From Hyphomonas sp. (lineage in GTDB: Bacteria; Pseudomonadota; Alphaproteobacteria; Caulobacterales; Hyphomonadaceae), in contig NZ_PNMA01000026.1 in NCBI RefSeq assembly GCF_013823385.1, forward strand, positions 1-56,573: 56,573 nucleotides of DNA, read 5' to 3'. Below the pieces are notes generated by a model, which was given only the letters and a program-made list of their open reading frames with translations, was not told where the DNA came from and made no database searches. Position 1 is the stretch's first letter. Every line of letters begins with the position of its first letter. This document shows positions 17,035 to 25,724 of the stretch, piece after piece. The translations under genes were made by a program, and so were the position numbers.

Positions 17035-18168
17035 ATGGTAGAAATGGCCAGTCTAATTGGCTATTTTGACCAAATGGAGCAGCGGACAACTCACCTCATT
17101 GGCGAATCTGCCGCCTGGCTCAGCGCGCTGGAGCAGGCGAGCCGGTTGGCGCCGCTGGACCGGCCCGTGCTGGTGATCGGTGAACGCGGGACCGGCAAGG
17201 AGCTGGTGGGCGAGCGGCTGCACTTCCTGTCAAAGCGCTGGGAAGGCCCGTTCGTGAAGGTCAATTGCGCGGCGCTGTCGGAAACCCTTCTGGATTCAGA
17301 GCTTTTTGGCCATGAGCGCGGCGCGTTTACCGGCGCGACAGACATGCGGCGCGGCCGGTTCGAGATGGCGGACGGCGGCACGATCTTCCTCGACGAGATC
17401 GCCACAGCCTCGCAGCAGGTACAGGAAAAGCTGCTGCGGATCGTGGAATATGGGGAATTTCAAAGGGTTGGCGGCTCCAAGGTGCTCTCCACCAATGTCC
17501 GGATCGTGGCGGCGACGAATGGGGATCTACCGGCGCTGGCAGAGGCGGGAAAGTTCCGCTGGGACCTGCTCGACCGGCTGTCATTCGATGTGGTGACCCT
17601 GCCGCCCTTGCGGGCGCGCCATGGCGACAAGACCCTGCTGGCGCAATTCTTTGCGCGGCGGATGGCGGTTGAAATGGCTCAGGATTTTCCGGGATTTGCG
17701 CCGTCTGCGCTCGAGGCGATCGAGGCCTGGCACTGGCCGGGCAACATAAGGGAGCTGCGCAATTTCGCCGAGCGCCTGACCCATCGCGCGCTGCTGTCGG
17801 CCCCGCAGGAACAGGTGCGGTTCGAGCCTGCTGCGCTCGATCCCTTTGCCTCTCCCTGGCGGCCGACAGAGGCCTCAAAAAACTCCAACCATTCCTCCAA
17901 TGAGGGGCCAAAAAACTCCAACGGCGTTGGCGTTTTCATGGGCGCTTCCAGCCCCGCCGGCTCCGGAGAGCTTCAGCCTGCCGAGCGGCCCTCAATGCCC
18001 GCGCGCGGCTTTGAGGATGCCGTCCGCCTCTTCGAGATGCAGCTGATCGATGGCGCGCTGGCAGATGCCGGCGGGCATCAGGGCAGGGCGGCCGAGGCGC
18101 TTGGCCTCACCTATCACCAGCTGCGCGGTCTGCTCAAAAAACATGGCTATGCCCGGCGCGCCGAATGA
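17035..18168 (+). CDS. pspF: PspF-type sigma-54 activator
   Basis: 377 residues with no receiver domain, as in PspF. The AAA+ core has Walker A GERGTGKE (49-56), the sigma-54 contact loop GAFTGA (96-101) and Walker B GGTIFLDE (114-121). A Fis-type HTH closes the chain, AEALGLTYHQLRGLLKKHGY. Between core and HTH lies a long low-complexity linker with two KNSN units, encoded by a palindromic repeat also seen near 271-312; this makes the protein longer than E. coli PspF. It is divergent from the psp operon. No clear ribosome site marks the ATG; 17044 is an alternative. Confidence 0.9.
   Translation: MVEMASLIGYFDQMEQRTTHLIGESAAWLSALEQASRLAPLDRPVLVIGERGTGKELVGERLHFLSKRWEGPFVKVNCAALSETLLDSELFGHERGAFTGATDMRRGRFEMADGGTIFLDEIATASQQVQEKLLRIVEYGEFQRVGGSKVLSTNVRIVAATNGDLPALAEAGKFRWDLLDRLSFDVVTLPPLRARHGDKTLLAQFFARRMAVEMAQDFPGFAPSALEAIEAWHWPGNIRELRNFAERLTHRALLSAPQEQVRFEPAALDPFASPWRPTEASKNSNHSSNEGPKNSNGVGVFMGASSPAGSGELQPAERPSMPARGFEDAVRLFEMQLIDGALADAGGHQGRAAEALGLTYHQLRGLLKKHGYARRAE
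17874..17936 (+). repeat. Repeat inserted in the pspF linker
   Basis: AAAACTCCAAC (17912-17922) and GTTGGCGTTTT (17926-17936) form an 11-bp inverted repeat with one mismatch. AAAAAACTCCAAC occurs twice, near 17877 and 17910. It encodes ASKNSN and PKNSNGVGVF. The same motifs occur outside genes at 271-312. Confidence 0.5.
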
Positions 18169-18334
18169 TCCGGGATCGCCCGCTCAGGACAATTGCGTAG
18201 AGCCGCGCGCGGCTAACACATTAGATTTCAGACAGATGTGGCGGTGCATTACGGAAGTGAGTCGCCACTGGCAGCTTCCTGGGGCATACTTATCTCAAGG
18301 ATAGCTCTTATGGTCACAAGCAAAGGAGACGCCC

Positions 18335-18931
18335 ATGCAAATTCAGATCACCGGTCGACACATGGAGCTGGGTGAGGCGCTGCGAGGGCGGATCGAGGAG
18401 GGGCTTGAAGCGGCGGTCTCCAAATATTTCAGCCGCACCGGCGACGCCAATGTCTTCGTGTCCCAGCAGGGCCCGTTCGTGGAAGTGGACTGCAATGTTC
18501 ACCTGCCGTCAGGCATCATCCTGCAATCGACCGGCAAGGCCAACGACCCCTATGCGGCGCTGGAAGTCAGTCTCGACAAGATGGAAAAACGGGTGCGCCG
18601 CTACAAGCGCCGCCTGAAGGACCACCACACCAATGGCCAGCCCGCCCTGCCGGCGGAAATGGCGCCGGAAATCCTGTTCCAGGCCGCTGATGACGACACC
18701 GAAGATTCTGTGGATACGGGAGTCGAGGTCGGCGAGGCACCCCTTACGGTTGCAGAAACCAAGGTTCAGATCCGCACGATGACCGTTTCTGAGGCAGTCA
18801 TGCAGCTGGAATTGCAGGATGTCCCGGCGCTGATGTTCAGAAATGCTAGCCATGACGGCCTTAATATGGTCTACCGCCGCCCCGATGGGCACATTGGTTG
18901 GGTTGACCCCGCCAACACCCCCCGGAATTAA
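18335..18931 (+). CDS. hpf: Ribosome hibernation factor HPF, long form
   Basis: 198 residues, the long HPF. The N-terminal S30AE domain (1-100) begins MQIQITGRHMELGEALRGRIEE and has basic KRVRRYKRRLKDHH. A variable acidic linker leads to the C-terminal dimerisation domain KVQIRTMTVSEAVMQLELQDVPALMFRNA. It pairs idle 70S ribosomes into 100S dimers. It usually follows rpoN; here the gene upstream is pspF. AAAGGAG before the ATG supports the start. Confidence 0.95.
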   Translation: MQIQITGRHMELGEALRGRIEEGLEAAVSKYFSRTGDANVFVSQQGPFVEVDCNVHLPSGIILQSTGKANDPYAALEVSLDKMEKRVRRYKRRLKDHHTNGQPALPAEMAPEILFQAADDDTEDSVDTGVEVGEAPLTVAETKVQIRTMTVSEAVMQLELQDVPALMFRNASHDGLNMVYRRPDGHIGWVDPANTPRN

Positions 18932-18957
18932 CGCGACGCGCCACGGAAAGTTGTTTG

Positions 18958-19425
18958 ATGGCCACCGATCTGAGTGCTCTGCTGCAAGGTGGGGTGATCA
19001 TCCCCTTTCATGAGGCGACGAGCCGGAAGCAGGCAATACACGTCCTGTGCGAAGCCCTGAGCGATGCGACGGGCATCGGCGCCCGCGCCATCGAAGATGC
19101 CGTGATGGAGCGGGAACGCCTCGGATCGACCGGTGTGGGGGAAGGCGTCGCCATCCCGCATGCCCGCCTGCCGGGGCTTTCCGCGCCGGTCGGCGGCTTC
19201 CTCCGGCTCGCCCATGGGGTCGATTTCGAAGCGATTGATGACCGCCCGTGCGATCTGATCTTCATGCTGCTGGCGCCCGATGGGGCAGGGGCAGATCATC
19301 TGCGCGCCCTGGCCCAGGTCAGCCGGTTTTTCCGTCAGGTGGCCGTACGCGACGGCCTGCGCAAGGCCCGCAATGAAGACGAGATCAAGGCCCTGATCTG
19401 CAAGGATCCCGTCGCCGGCCACTGA
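18958..19425 (+). CDS. ptsN: Nitrogen PTS EIIA protein PtsN
   Basis: 155 residues from ATG 18958. The phosphorylated histidine is H68 in GVGEGVAIPHARL. It takes phosphate from NPr in the regulatory nitrogen PTS and adjusts potassium and metabolic control rather than sugar import. It follows hpf by 26 bases, the conserved hpf-ptsN order. A strong terminator closes the unit. Confidence 0.95.
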   Translation: MATDLSALLQGGVIIPFHEATSRKQAIHVLCEALSDATGIGARAIEDAVMERERLGSTGVGEGVAIPHARLPGLSAPVGGFLRLAHGVDFEAIDDRPCDLIFMLLAPDGAGADHLRALAQVSRFFRQVAVRDGLRKARNEDEIKALICKDPVAGH

Positions 19426-19460
19426 CCGGTTCGGGCCTGACCTGAACAATCCGGATACAG

Positions 19461-19489
19461 AAAACCCCGCCTCTATGAGGCGGGGTTTT
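19461..19489. terminator. Bidirectional terminator between ptsN and the M3 peptidase
   Basis: A perfect 13-bp stem (19461-19473 with 19477-19489) around loop TAT, with A run on the left and T run on the right. It serves ptsN on the plus strand and the M3 peptidase gene on the minus strand. Confidence 0.92.
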
Positions 19490-19513
19490 TGTTTGGGCGC
19501 AGAGGGCCGGTAA

Positions 19514-21700
19514 TCAGCCTTCGGCAGGGGAGGGCTCACCGAAGCCGCGATTGCGCAGCAGCGGCTCGATGCCCGGATCAGAACCGCGGAAGTTTCGGTA
19601 AAGCTCATCGGTTTCACGCAGGCCGCCGGATTCGAAGATCCACTGTTTCAGCTTCGCGGCGATCTCCGGATTGAAGATGTCGCCGGACTGTTTGAACGCG
19701 TCAAAACCGTCCGCATCCAGAATTTCAGCCCACAGGTAGGAGTAGTAACCGGCAGCGTAGCCGCCCGCGAAGATGTGGGAGAAATAGGTCGAGCGGTAAC
19801 GCGGCTCGATGATTTCCGGGATGTTGTACTTGCGAAGCACTTCCAGTTCGAAGTCACGTGCGCTGGTGATCTTCGCGGCTTCTTCCGAGGACAGCATGTG
19901 CCAGTGAAGGTCGATCAGCGAGGCGGCGATGAACTCGGTCGTCTTGAAGCCCTGATTGAAGGTCGCGGCATTGTTCATCTTGTCGACGAGATCCATCGGG
20001 ATGACCTGGCCGGTCTTGTGGTGGCGCGCATACATCGCCAGGACCTGCGGCTCGCTCCACCAGTGTTCCATCACCTGGGAGGGGAACTCGACATAGTCAG
20101 GCCCGCCATAGACACCCGAGAAGCTCGGATAGCGGATCTGCGTCAGCAGGCCGTGCAGGCCATGGCCGAATTCGTGGAAGAGGGTTTCCACTTCGGTGGG
20201 CGAGAGCAGGGTGGGCTGTCCGGCGGCCGGGGTCACCAGGTTCATGTTATTTGTGATGATCGGGCGGATACGGTCGCCGTCCATGTCCGAGGCAGTCCGG
20301 TAGGAGCTCATCCAGGCGCCGCCGCGCTTGGACGAACGGGCATACATGTCGACCATGAAGAGGCCGAGATGTTCGCCGGTGGCGGCATCCTTCACCTCAT
20401 AGCTGCGGGCGACCGGATTCCAGCCGGGAACGTCCACCTGCTCAATGGAGATATTGAAGAGGCGCGAGGCGACTTCAAAGGCGCCGTCGAAGGTGGCGTC
20501 CAGCTGGAAGTAGGGGCGCAGCTGGTTTTCGTCGAAGGCGTATTTGTCCTGGCGGACCTTCTCCGAATAGAACCACCAGTCATGGCCGAGGATTTCATGG
20601 CCGGCGATCTGTTCCATGTCAGCCTGTTCCTCGGCGGCGCGCTTGAGGCCGGGTTCGAGAACCTTCTGCAGGAATTCCAGCGCGGCTTCCGGCGTGTGCG
20701 CCATCCGCTGCTCGAGGACATAATGCGCGTGGCTCTTATAGCCCATCAGCTCGGCGCGCTTGGCGCGAAGCTGGGCGAGCTTGATGGCCAGCGGGCCGTT
20801 GTCATAGTCGCCGGAGGAGGCCACGGTGCGGTAGCCGTCAAACAGTTGCTGGCGCAGTTCGCGGTCTTCGGCGCTCGACATGAAGCCTTCGAAGAAGGAA
20901 CGGCTGAGGCCGACGGCCCATTTGTCTTCGCCTTCCACCTTCACGGCGTTCTTGAAATCATCCGTCAGGCCGCCGAGGCGGGCCGGGTCGGTGATTTCCA
21001 GCTTGAAGGCGTTGGTGGCGTTCAGCAGGTTCTGGCCATAGGTGGTCGTCAGGCCGGAGATTTCGGCGTTGAGCTTGGCGATTTCGGCTTGGGTAGCCGC
21101 GGGAAGGTTCGCGCCGGCGCGGACGAAGTTGCGATTGGTCAGCTCCAGCAGGCGGGCTTCCTGCTCGTCGAGGCCGAGGCGGTCGCGCTGGTCATAGACC
21201 GCCTTCACGCGGGCGAAGAGTTTCGGATTGAAGGTGACGGCATCCTGCTCGCGGGTGAGCATTGGATAGATTTCGCCTTCGAGGGCGTTGAGCGCGTCAT
21301 TGGTGTCGGTGTTGGTGATGTTGCCGAAGACGCGGATCACCTTGTCGAGCGACTGGCCGGATCTTTCCAGCGCCAGGATGGTGTTTTCGAAGGTCGGTTC
21401 GTCGGGATTGCTGACGATGGCGTCGATCTCGGCGCGCATCTCGACGATGCCCTTCTTGACCGCCGGCATGTAATGCTCGTCCTTGATCTCGGCGAAGGGC
21501 GGCACGCCAAAGGGACCGGTCCACTCGGCGCGGAAGGGGTTACCTTCCAGCTCGGCATCGCTGATCTCGATCTCGGGCAGCTCGATCTGGCTGGTGATCT
21601 CGGCTTCGGGTTTGGCCGCTTCAGGCGCGCCGCAGGCGGCGGTGGCAGCAAGAACAAGAGCAGCAGCGCCGCCCTTAAGAGCATCGGTCATTTTCATCAT
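19514..21700 (-). CDS. M3 family dipeptidyl carboxypeptidase (lipoprotein)
   Basis: 728 residues. The signal peptide ends in lipobox ATAACG, so the enzyme is exported and lipid-anchored, like other exported Dcp enzymes of proteobacteria. The zinc motif HEFGH is at about residue 508 in VETLFHEFGHGLHGLL, with the third ligand glutamate further down. The start of the mature part, FGVPPFAEIKDEHYMPAVKKGI, is typical of M3A peptidases. It cuts dipeptides or small units from peptides. ATG 21700 or 21697 may be the start. Confidence 0.93.
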   Translation of the reverse strand: MMKMTDALKGGAAALVLAATAACGAPEAAKPEAEITSQIELPEIEISDAELEGNPFRAEWTGPFGVPPFAEIKDEHYMPAVKKGIVEMRAEIDAIVSNPDEPTFENTILALERSGQSLDKVIRVFGNITNTDTNDALNALEGEIYPMLTREQDAVTFNPKLFARVKAVYDQRDRLGLDEQEARLLELTNRNFVRAGANLPAATQAEIAKLNAEISGLTTTYGQNLLNATNAFKLEITDPARLGGLTDDFKNAVKVEGEDKWAVGLSRSFFEGFMSSAEDRELRQQLFDGYRTVASSGDYDNGPLAIKLAQLRAKRAELMGYKSHAHYVLEQRMAHTPEAALEFLQKVLEPGLKRAAEEQADMEQIAGHEILGHDWWFYSEKVRQDKYAFDENQLRPYFQLDATFDGAFEVASRLFNISIEQVDVPGWNPVARSYEVKDAATGEHLGLFMVDMYARSSKRGGAWMSSYRTASDMDGDRIRPIITNNMNLVTPAAGQPTLLSPTEVETLFHEFGHGLHGLLTQIRYPSFSGVYGGPDYVEFPSQVMEHWWSEPQVLAMYARHHKTGQVIPMDLVDKMNNAATFNQGFKTTEFIAASLIDLHWHMLSSEEAAKITSARDFELEVLRKYNIPEIIEPRYRSTYFSHIFAGGYAAGYYSYLWAEILDADGFDAFKQSGDIFNPEIAAKLKQWIFESGGLRETDELYRNFRGSDPGIEPLLRNRGFGEPSPAEG

Positions 21701-21819
21701 GCTTCCTCTGGCAATGAAGATTGCATGCGGTTTAGCCGCCGGGGGCGCAGATTTCCAGCCAAACGGTCAGAAAGGGGCGATTTGTCCCCGATTCTGGCCC
21801 GGCCAGCGTAAGTTTCGGT

Positions 21820-22758
21820 TCAGCGGGGGAGGCCCGCGATGATGCGGTGGTATTCTTCCAGGGTTTCCTCGAAGATCTGGGCAACGGGCTTCACGTCCTT
21901 GATGCGGCCTGCCACCTGGCCGGTGAGCGCAATGCCGGCTTCAAGGTCGCCGCCGAAATAGACGTCCTGCGTCTTTGCAAACTCGCCAAAGATGTTGGGG
22001 CTGCCTTCGGTCTCAAGGCGCGTGGTGCGCTGCGTGCGCAGGGCGCGCAGAGCGGGGCCGGGTCCCTGGCGGTTGAGGAAGACGGTATCGGTGGCGTCGG
22101 CCTTCACGATCGCGTCTTTCCAGTTGGGATGGACCGGGCTTTCGGCGCTGGAGAGGATGCGCGTGCCCATCAGCACGCCTTCGGCGCCGAGGGCAAAGGC
22201 GGCGGCCATGCTGCGCCCGTCGGTAATGCCGCCGGCGGCGACGACCGGCACGTCCACCGCCTCGCAGACCTGCGGGATCAGCACCATTGAGGCGACGTCT
22301 TTCGGGTTCTTGAAGCCGCCGCCTTCGCCGCCCTCCACGATCAGCCCGTCCACGCCCGCCTCAATGGCGCGCATCGCCCCGGCGAGGGAGGGGACGACAT
22401 GGAAGACGGTGAGCCCGGCTTCCTTCAGGGTGGCGGTGTATTTCATCGGGTCACCGGCCGAGGTGGTGACGAATTTGACGCCCTGATCGATGATGAAGGG
22501 GATGATGTCCGGATCGCGGACGAAAGCCTGGGCGACGTTCACGCCGAAGGGCTTGCCGGTCAGCGTCTTCATCTTTCTGATCTCTTCGCGGATGGCATCG
22601 AGTTCGCCCGAAGAGGTTTCGATGATGCCCATGCCGCCGGCATTCGATACCGCAGAGGAGAGTTGAGAGCGCGCGATCCAGCCCATGGCGGCCTGGATGA
22701 TCGGCTTCTCGATGCCGAGCATGTCGGTGATGCGGGTCTTGATGGGTTTGGCGGGCAT
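21820..22758 (-). CDS. Nitronate monooxygenase family protein
   Basis: 312 residues, FMN-binding TIM barrel. It opens TRITDMLGIEKPIIQAAMGWIA and includes GGEGGGFKNPKDVASMVLIPQV, VPVVAAGGITDGRSMAAAFALGAEGVLMGTR, the FMN-phosphate site. Such enzymes oxidise nitronates such as propionate 3-nitronate, though many members have other substrates. GGAGG lies upstream of ATG 22758. It stands alone on its strand. Confidence 0.85.
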   Translation of the reverse strand: MPAKPIKTRITDMLGIEKPIIQAAMGWIARSQLSSAVSNAGGMGIIETSSGELDAIREEIRKMKTLTGKPFGVNVAQAFVRDPDIIPFIIDQGVKFVTTSAGDPMKYTATLKEAGLTVFHVVPSLAGAMRAIEAGVDGLIVEGGEGGGFKNPKDVASMVLIPQVCEAVDVPVVAAGGITDGRSMAAAFALGAEGVLMGTRILSSAESPVHPNWKDAIVKADATDTVFLNRQGPGPALRALRTQRTTRLETEGSPNIFGEFAKTQDVYFGGDLEAGIALTGQVAGRIKDVKPVAQIFEETLEEYHRIIAGLPR

Positions 22759-22839
22759 GGGCGGGGTTCCTCCGGGGCGTTTCTGTTGGGATGCCGGAGA
22801 TAGAGGCGCCTGACGCAGCGGGAGGCAAGGGGGCGGCGA

Positions 22840-23187
22840 TCAGCCCCCGCGCGGCATCGGGGTGCCGTAGAGCCCTGCGAAATGCCGCGCGATCAGGCGG
22901 GCGGAGGGGAGGAAATCGTAACCGTTCGCTTGATTGTAGGTGACGTTTGCCGCGCGGGGAGAGTCTGCCGCCAGTACCAGCGTGGGCGCGTTATGCCTGC
23001 CCGGCCCCAGCAGGCTGACAATCGGCGTGCGCGGATGGTCGAGGCCGACATAGACCACATCCACGGTTTCCTTCAGCGCCGGATACCAGGCGAGGAGGCC
23101 CCAGATTTCCGCGCATTCCGGGCAGAACTCCCGCTGTCCATTGGCCGCGAAACCCGGCGGCAGGAGGAAAAGCGTATCACGGGACAT
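22840..23187 (-). CDS. DUF3088 protein
   Basis: 115 residues. It opens MSRDTLFLLPPGF and contains CPECAEIWGLLAWYPAL, VVYVGLDHPRTPIV and HNAPTLVL, the DUF3088 pattern, resembling a thioredoxin-like fold with a CxxC pair. The function is unknown. It starts 15 bases after exoD with AGGAG before the ATG, so the two are probably cotranscribed. Confidence 0.8.
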   Translation of the reverse strand: MSRDTLFLLPPGFAANGQREFCPECAEIWGLLAWYPALKETVDVVYVGLDHPRTPIVSLLGPGRHNAPTLVLAADSPRAANVTYNQANGYDFLPSARLIARHFAGLYGTPMPRGG

Positions 23188-23202
23188 GGGCAGAAACTCC
23201 TG

Positions 23203-23853
23203 TCAGCGGCTGAAGAAACCGAAAAGGCCCTGGCCTGCCTGCAGGGTGAGCCAGATCAGCACGCCGAAATAGACCAGGGTGGCAAGAATGAACAGGTAGC
23301 CGCCAATCACCACCAGCCCATCCCGCTGGGACATGCCGATGGACAGCAGCAGGATGGCGAAGGCCGGCAGGGTGTTGGTGAAGGGGACGAGGCCGAACGG
23401 CGCCATCATCAGCACGGCGGCAAAGATGATCGCCATGCCATTGAGGCGTGCGGGCAGGCCGGCGGCGGTGATGCCCCGCAGGCGCGGGCGCACCACGCGC
23501 TCAATCCGCGCGACAATTTTTATGCCTCGCGCCAGCGTGCCCTTTAGCTTCTCGGAATTGAACTCCTTGCGGGCGAGCCGCCGGGGAAGCCAGGGCATCC
23601 GGTTGGCGGTGATCCCGGCGGCGATCAGGATGATCGCCGGCCCGAACACCCCGCTCACCCCCGGAATGGAAACGGGCAGCAGGAAGGGAATGGCCAGCAG
23701 CGCGCAGAGGAAAAGAAGGCCCTGTTCGCCGATCAGGTCGAGCAGGTGTCGCAGGGTGATGGTGGGCGTGTCGATGGCCGCCAGCGTGCGTTCCAGGGTC
23801 ACATGGAGCGGGTCATTTGTATCCTGGAAGTCCTGTAGTGCTGGCCGGCTCAC
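23203..23853 (-). CDS. ExoD family membrane protein
   Basis: 216 residues. It has TLRHLLDLIGEQGLLFLCALLAIPFLLPVSIPGVS, the ExoD signature, and several membrane helices. ExoD affects exopolysaccharide production and alkaline tolerance in Rhizobium, but the mechanism is not known. The start codon is GTG at 23853 with AGGAG 5 bases before it. Confidence 0.85.
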   Translation of the reverse strand: MSRPALQDFQDTNDPLHVTLERTLAAIDTPTITLRHLLDLIGEQGLLFLCALLAIPFLLPVSIPGVSGVFGPAIILIAAGITANRMPWLPRRLARKEFNSEKLKGTLARGIKIVARIERVVRPRLRGITAAGLPARLNGMAIIFAAVLMMAPFGLVPFTNTLPAFAILLLSIGMSQRDGLVVIGGYLFILATLVYFGVLIWLTLQAGQGLFGFFSR

Positions 23854-23994
23854 GCGCGCTCCTGTCGTCTCGCCCCGGGAGATAGGGCCGCAATTGGGGG
23901 AAATAAGGGCCGCCGGGAGGGGAGCGCCAGGTTTTATGGCTTGCCGGGCGGAAGGCGGAAACTAGGGTGGCGGCAAAACAGTCCGGAGGAAGAG

Positions 23995-24807
23995 ATGAGC
24001 GCAGCATACGATATCACGCAGGACAAATGGGAGCGTTTCTCCTTCGAGCGCAAGGGGCGTGTGCTGACGGCCTATATCACCTCCGATCACCCGGTAAACG
24101 GGGTGGACGAGCAGATGCATACAGAACTCGCCCTCGTCTTCAACTGCCTGCAGCGGGACAGCGAGAGCGATCTCATCATTCTTTCGGCCAGGGGGCGCGC
24201 CTTCTGCGCGGGCGGGGATTTTGACTGGTTCGAGGAACAGATCGCCCATCCCGAACGCTTCCGCGCCATTGGCTGGGATGCCAAGCAGATCGTGGTGACG
24301 CTGCTGCAGATGGAAAAGCCGATCATCTGCCGCATGAACGGCGCCGCCGCCGGCCTTGGCGCGACGATTGCGCTGCTCTGCGATGTGATCATTGCCGACG
24401 AGACCGCCAAGATTGGCGACCCGCATGTGAAGGTGGGGCTGGTGGCCGGGGATGGCGGCGCGCTGATCTGGCCGCAGCTGATCGGCTTTGCTAAGGCGAA
24501 GGAGCTTCTGATGACCGGTGACCTGCTGGACGCGAAAGAGGCGCAGCGCCTCGGCCTGATCAACTATGCTGTGCCCGCCGGTGAGCTGGACGCGAAGGTG
24601 GACGAGATCGCCGGCAAGATCCTCGCCAACCCCAAATGGGCCGTGCGCTGGACCAAGACGACAGCCAACATCCCCCTGCGCGCGCTGGCCGCCCAGCTGA
24701 TGGACGCCAGCATCGGCTGGGAGAGCGTCTCCAATTATCTCGGCGACCGGAAAGAGGCGGTGGCGGCGTTCAAGGAACGCCGGGCTGCGAAGCTGACGGG
24801 GGAGTGA
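23995..24807 (+). CDS. Enoyl-CoA hydratase/isomerase family protein
   Basis: 270 residues from ATG 23995, with GGAGGAAGAG right before it. The oxyanion-hole segments of the crotonase fold are SARGRAFCAGGDFDWF and MNGAAAGLGATIALLCDVIIADETAKIGDPHVKVGLVAGDGG. The family acts on CoA thioesters in fatty acid or amino acid breakdown; the substrate cannot be told. The 3' end overlaps the convergent AT-rich gene by 38 bases. Confidence 0.88.
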   Translation: MSAAYDITQDKWERFSFERKGRVLTAYITSDHPVNGVDEQMHTELALVFNCLQRDSESDLIILSARGRAFCAGGDFDWFEEQIAHPERFRAIGWDAKQIVVTLLQMEKPIICRMNGAAAGLGATIALLCDVIIADETAKIGDPHVKVGLVAGDGGALIWPQLIGFAKAKELLMTGDLLDAKEAQRLGLINYAVPAGELDAKVDEIAGKILANPKWAVRWTKTTANIPLRALAAQLMDASIGWESVSNYLGDRKEAVAAFKERRAAKLTGE

Positions 24808-25459
24808 GGTTTGAGAGTTGGCCGGTTTCACGCACACGATCAAAATCAAGCAGGAGCGTTGACAGCCACCGCGCCGCAGTCATGAACATCCAGAACTGTA
24901 GTGCGACGAGAAGGCAATATGCTATGAACAATAGTATGTGAACGATCAATTTCTGAGGTTCTATATTCAAGACCAACATGGAGCTAAGTCCCCACGCGAT
25001 CCCGATCCCCCGCAACTGATTGTTGGCAGGGCGGACAATTGAAAATTCTCCTGTGTCTACCCTGTGCTCGAGTGTTTCCCGGATTCTATCAAGGCGGTTC
25101 CACGGCGCGAAGAAGTTGACGATGGGCATTACGAAAGCAAAGAGGGTTATCGCCCAGCTTTGAAACGTCAGGCCGCCTTCAACTGATAGGAATTTCCTCA
25201 CCCGGAAAACGCTTCGCAGGAACGTGATAGCCGAGGCAGCGTAGGATGCGATGAGCCCGCTCGCGACGATGCCGACGGATAGTTCCCAAACGTTCGAAAA
25301 CTCCAGTTCATCCCTCCCATTTGCCGCAAGCTGAATGATGCGCCAGCAATAAAGGCCCAATATGGCGAGCCAAAATCCGAAGTGGATCAGACCACAGCGA
25401 ACAAATGTGTTCGCCCGGTGACCAAAGCATCTATCAAATGAGCTCTCGTTTGGTTTCAT
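24770..25459 (-). CDS. Multi-pass membrane protein in AT-rich DNA
   Basis: About 229 residues from ATG 25459 (MKPNESSFDRCFGHRANTFV); an ATG at 25507 is also possible. Four or five hydrophobic segments are visible, and MPIVNFFAPWNRLDRIRETLEHR recalls the DUF4328 family. The stretch 24830-25560 is clearly poorer in GC than its neighbours and uses less biased codons, suggesting recent transfer. It overlaps the end of the enoyl-CoA hydratase gene. Function unknown. Confidence 0.6.
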   Translation of the reverse strand: MKPNESSFDRCFGHRANTFVRCGLIHFGFWLAILGLYCWRIIQLAANGRDELEFSNVWELSVGIVASGLIASYAASAITFLRSVFRVRKFLSVEGGLTFQSWAITLFAFVMPIVNFFAPWNRLDRIRETLEHRVDTGEFSIVRPANNQLRGIGIAWGLSSMLVLNIEPQKLIVHILLFIAYCLLVALQFWMFMTAARWLSTLLLDFDRVRETGQLSNLTPPSASQPGVP

Positions 25460-25575
25460 GCTGTAGTCCCGCGTAATTCCTTTTCCAGCGTTTGCCGTTT
25501 GCCACATTACTGTGAATGTTAAATACCCATCCGATCCATTTGACGCCGCCCTCGTCCCGTACTAAATCCCCTTCC

Positions 25576-25631
25576 GTGGTGATTTGGCCGGCCGGCTTGC
25601 AGCCACGTTAAACAACTCGCTAAAGGGCCGA
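25576..25631 (+). ncRNA. SAM-II riboswitch upstream of metA
   Basis: GTGATTTGGCCGGCCGGCTT, then GCAGCCACGTTAAACAAC, then TCGCTAAAGGGCCG match the conserved blocks of the alphaproteobacterial SAM-II (metA) riboswitch pseudoknot: P1 with GATTTG, the CGTTAAA strand, and GCTAAAGGG. It lies 93 bases before metA. SAM binding should lower metA expression. Confidence 0.85.
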
Positions 25632-25724
25632 GATGCAGGGAAACCGGGGTTCCGGGCCTGCCTTTCCCCCTCGATTGCGGCGTTGATTATGGACCTGAAG
25701 CGGGCCGAAGAGGACGTTTGAGCC

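Noticed and set aside
18201..18214. Perfect palindrome AGCCGCGCGCGGCT after pspF as terminator
   Set aside because: No T run follows; left as an unexplained palindrome.
19775..21811. 678-codon plus-strand frame across the M3 peptidase
   Set aside because: Opposite to a full-length peptidase; long because GC-rich DNA lacks stops.
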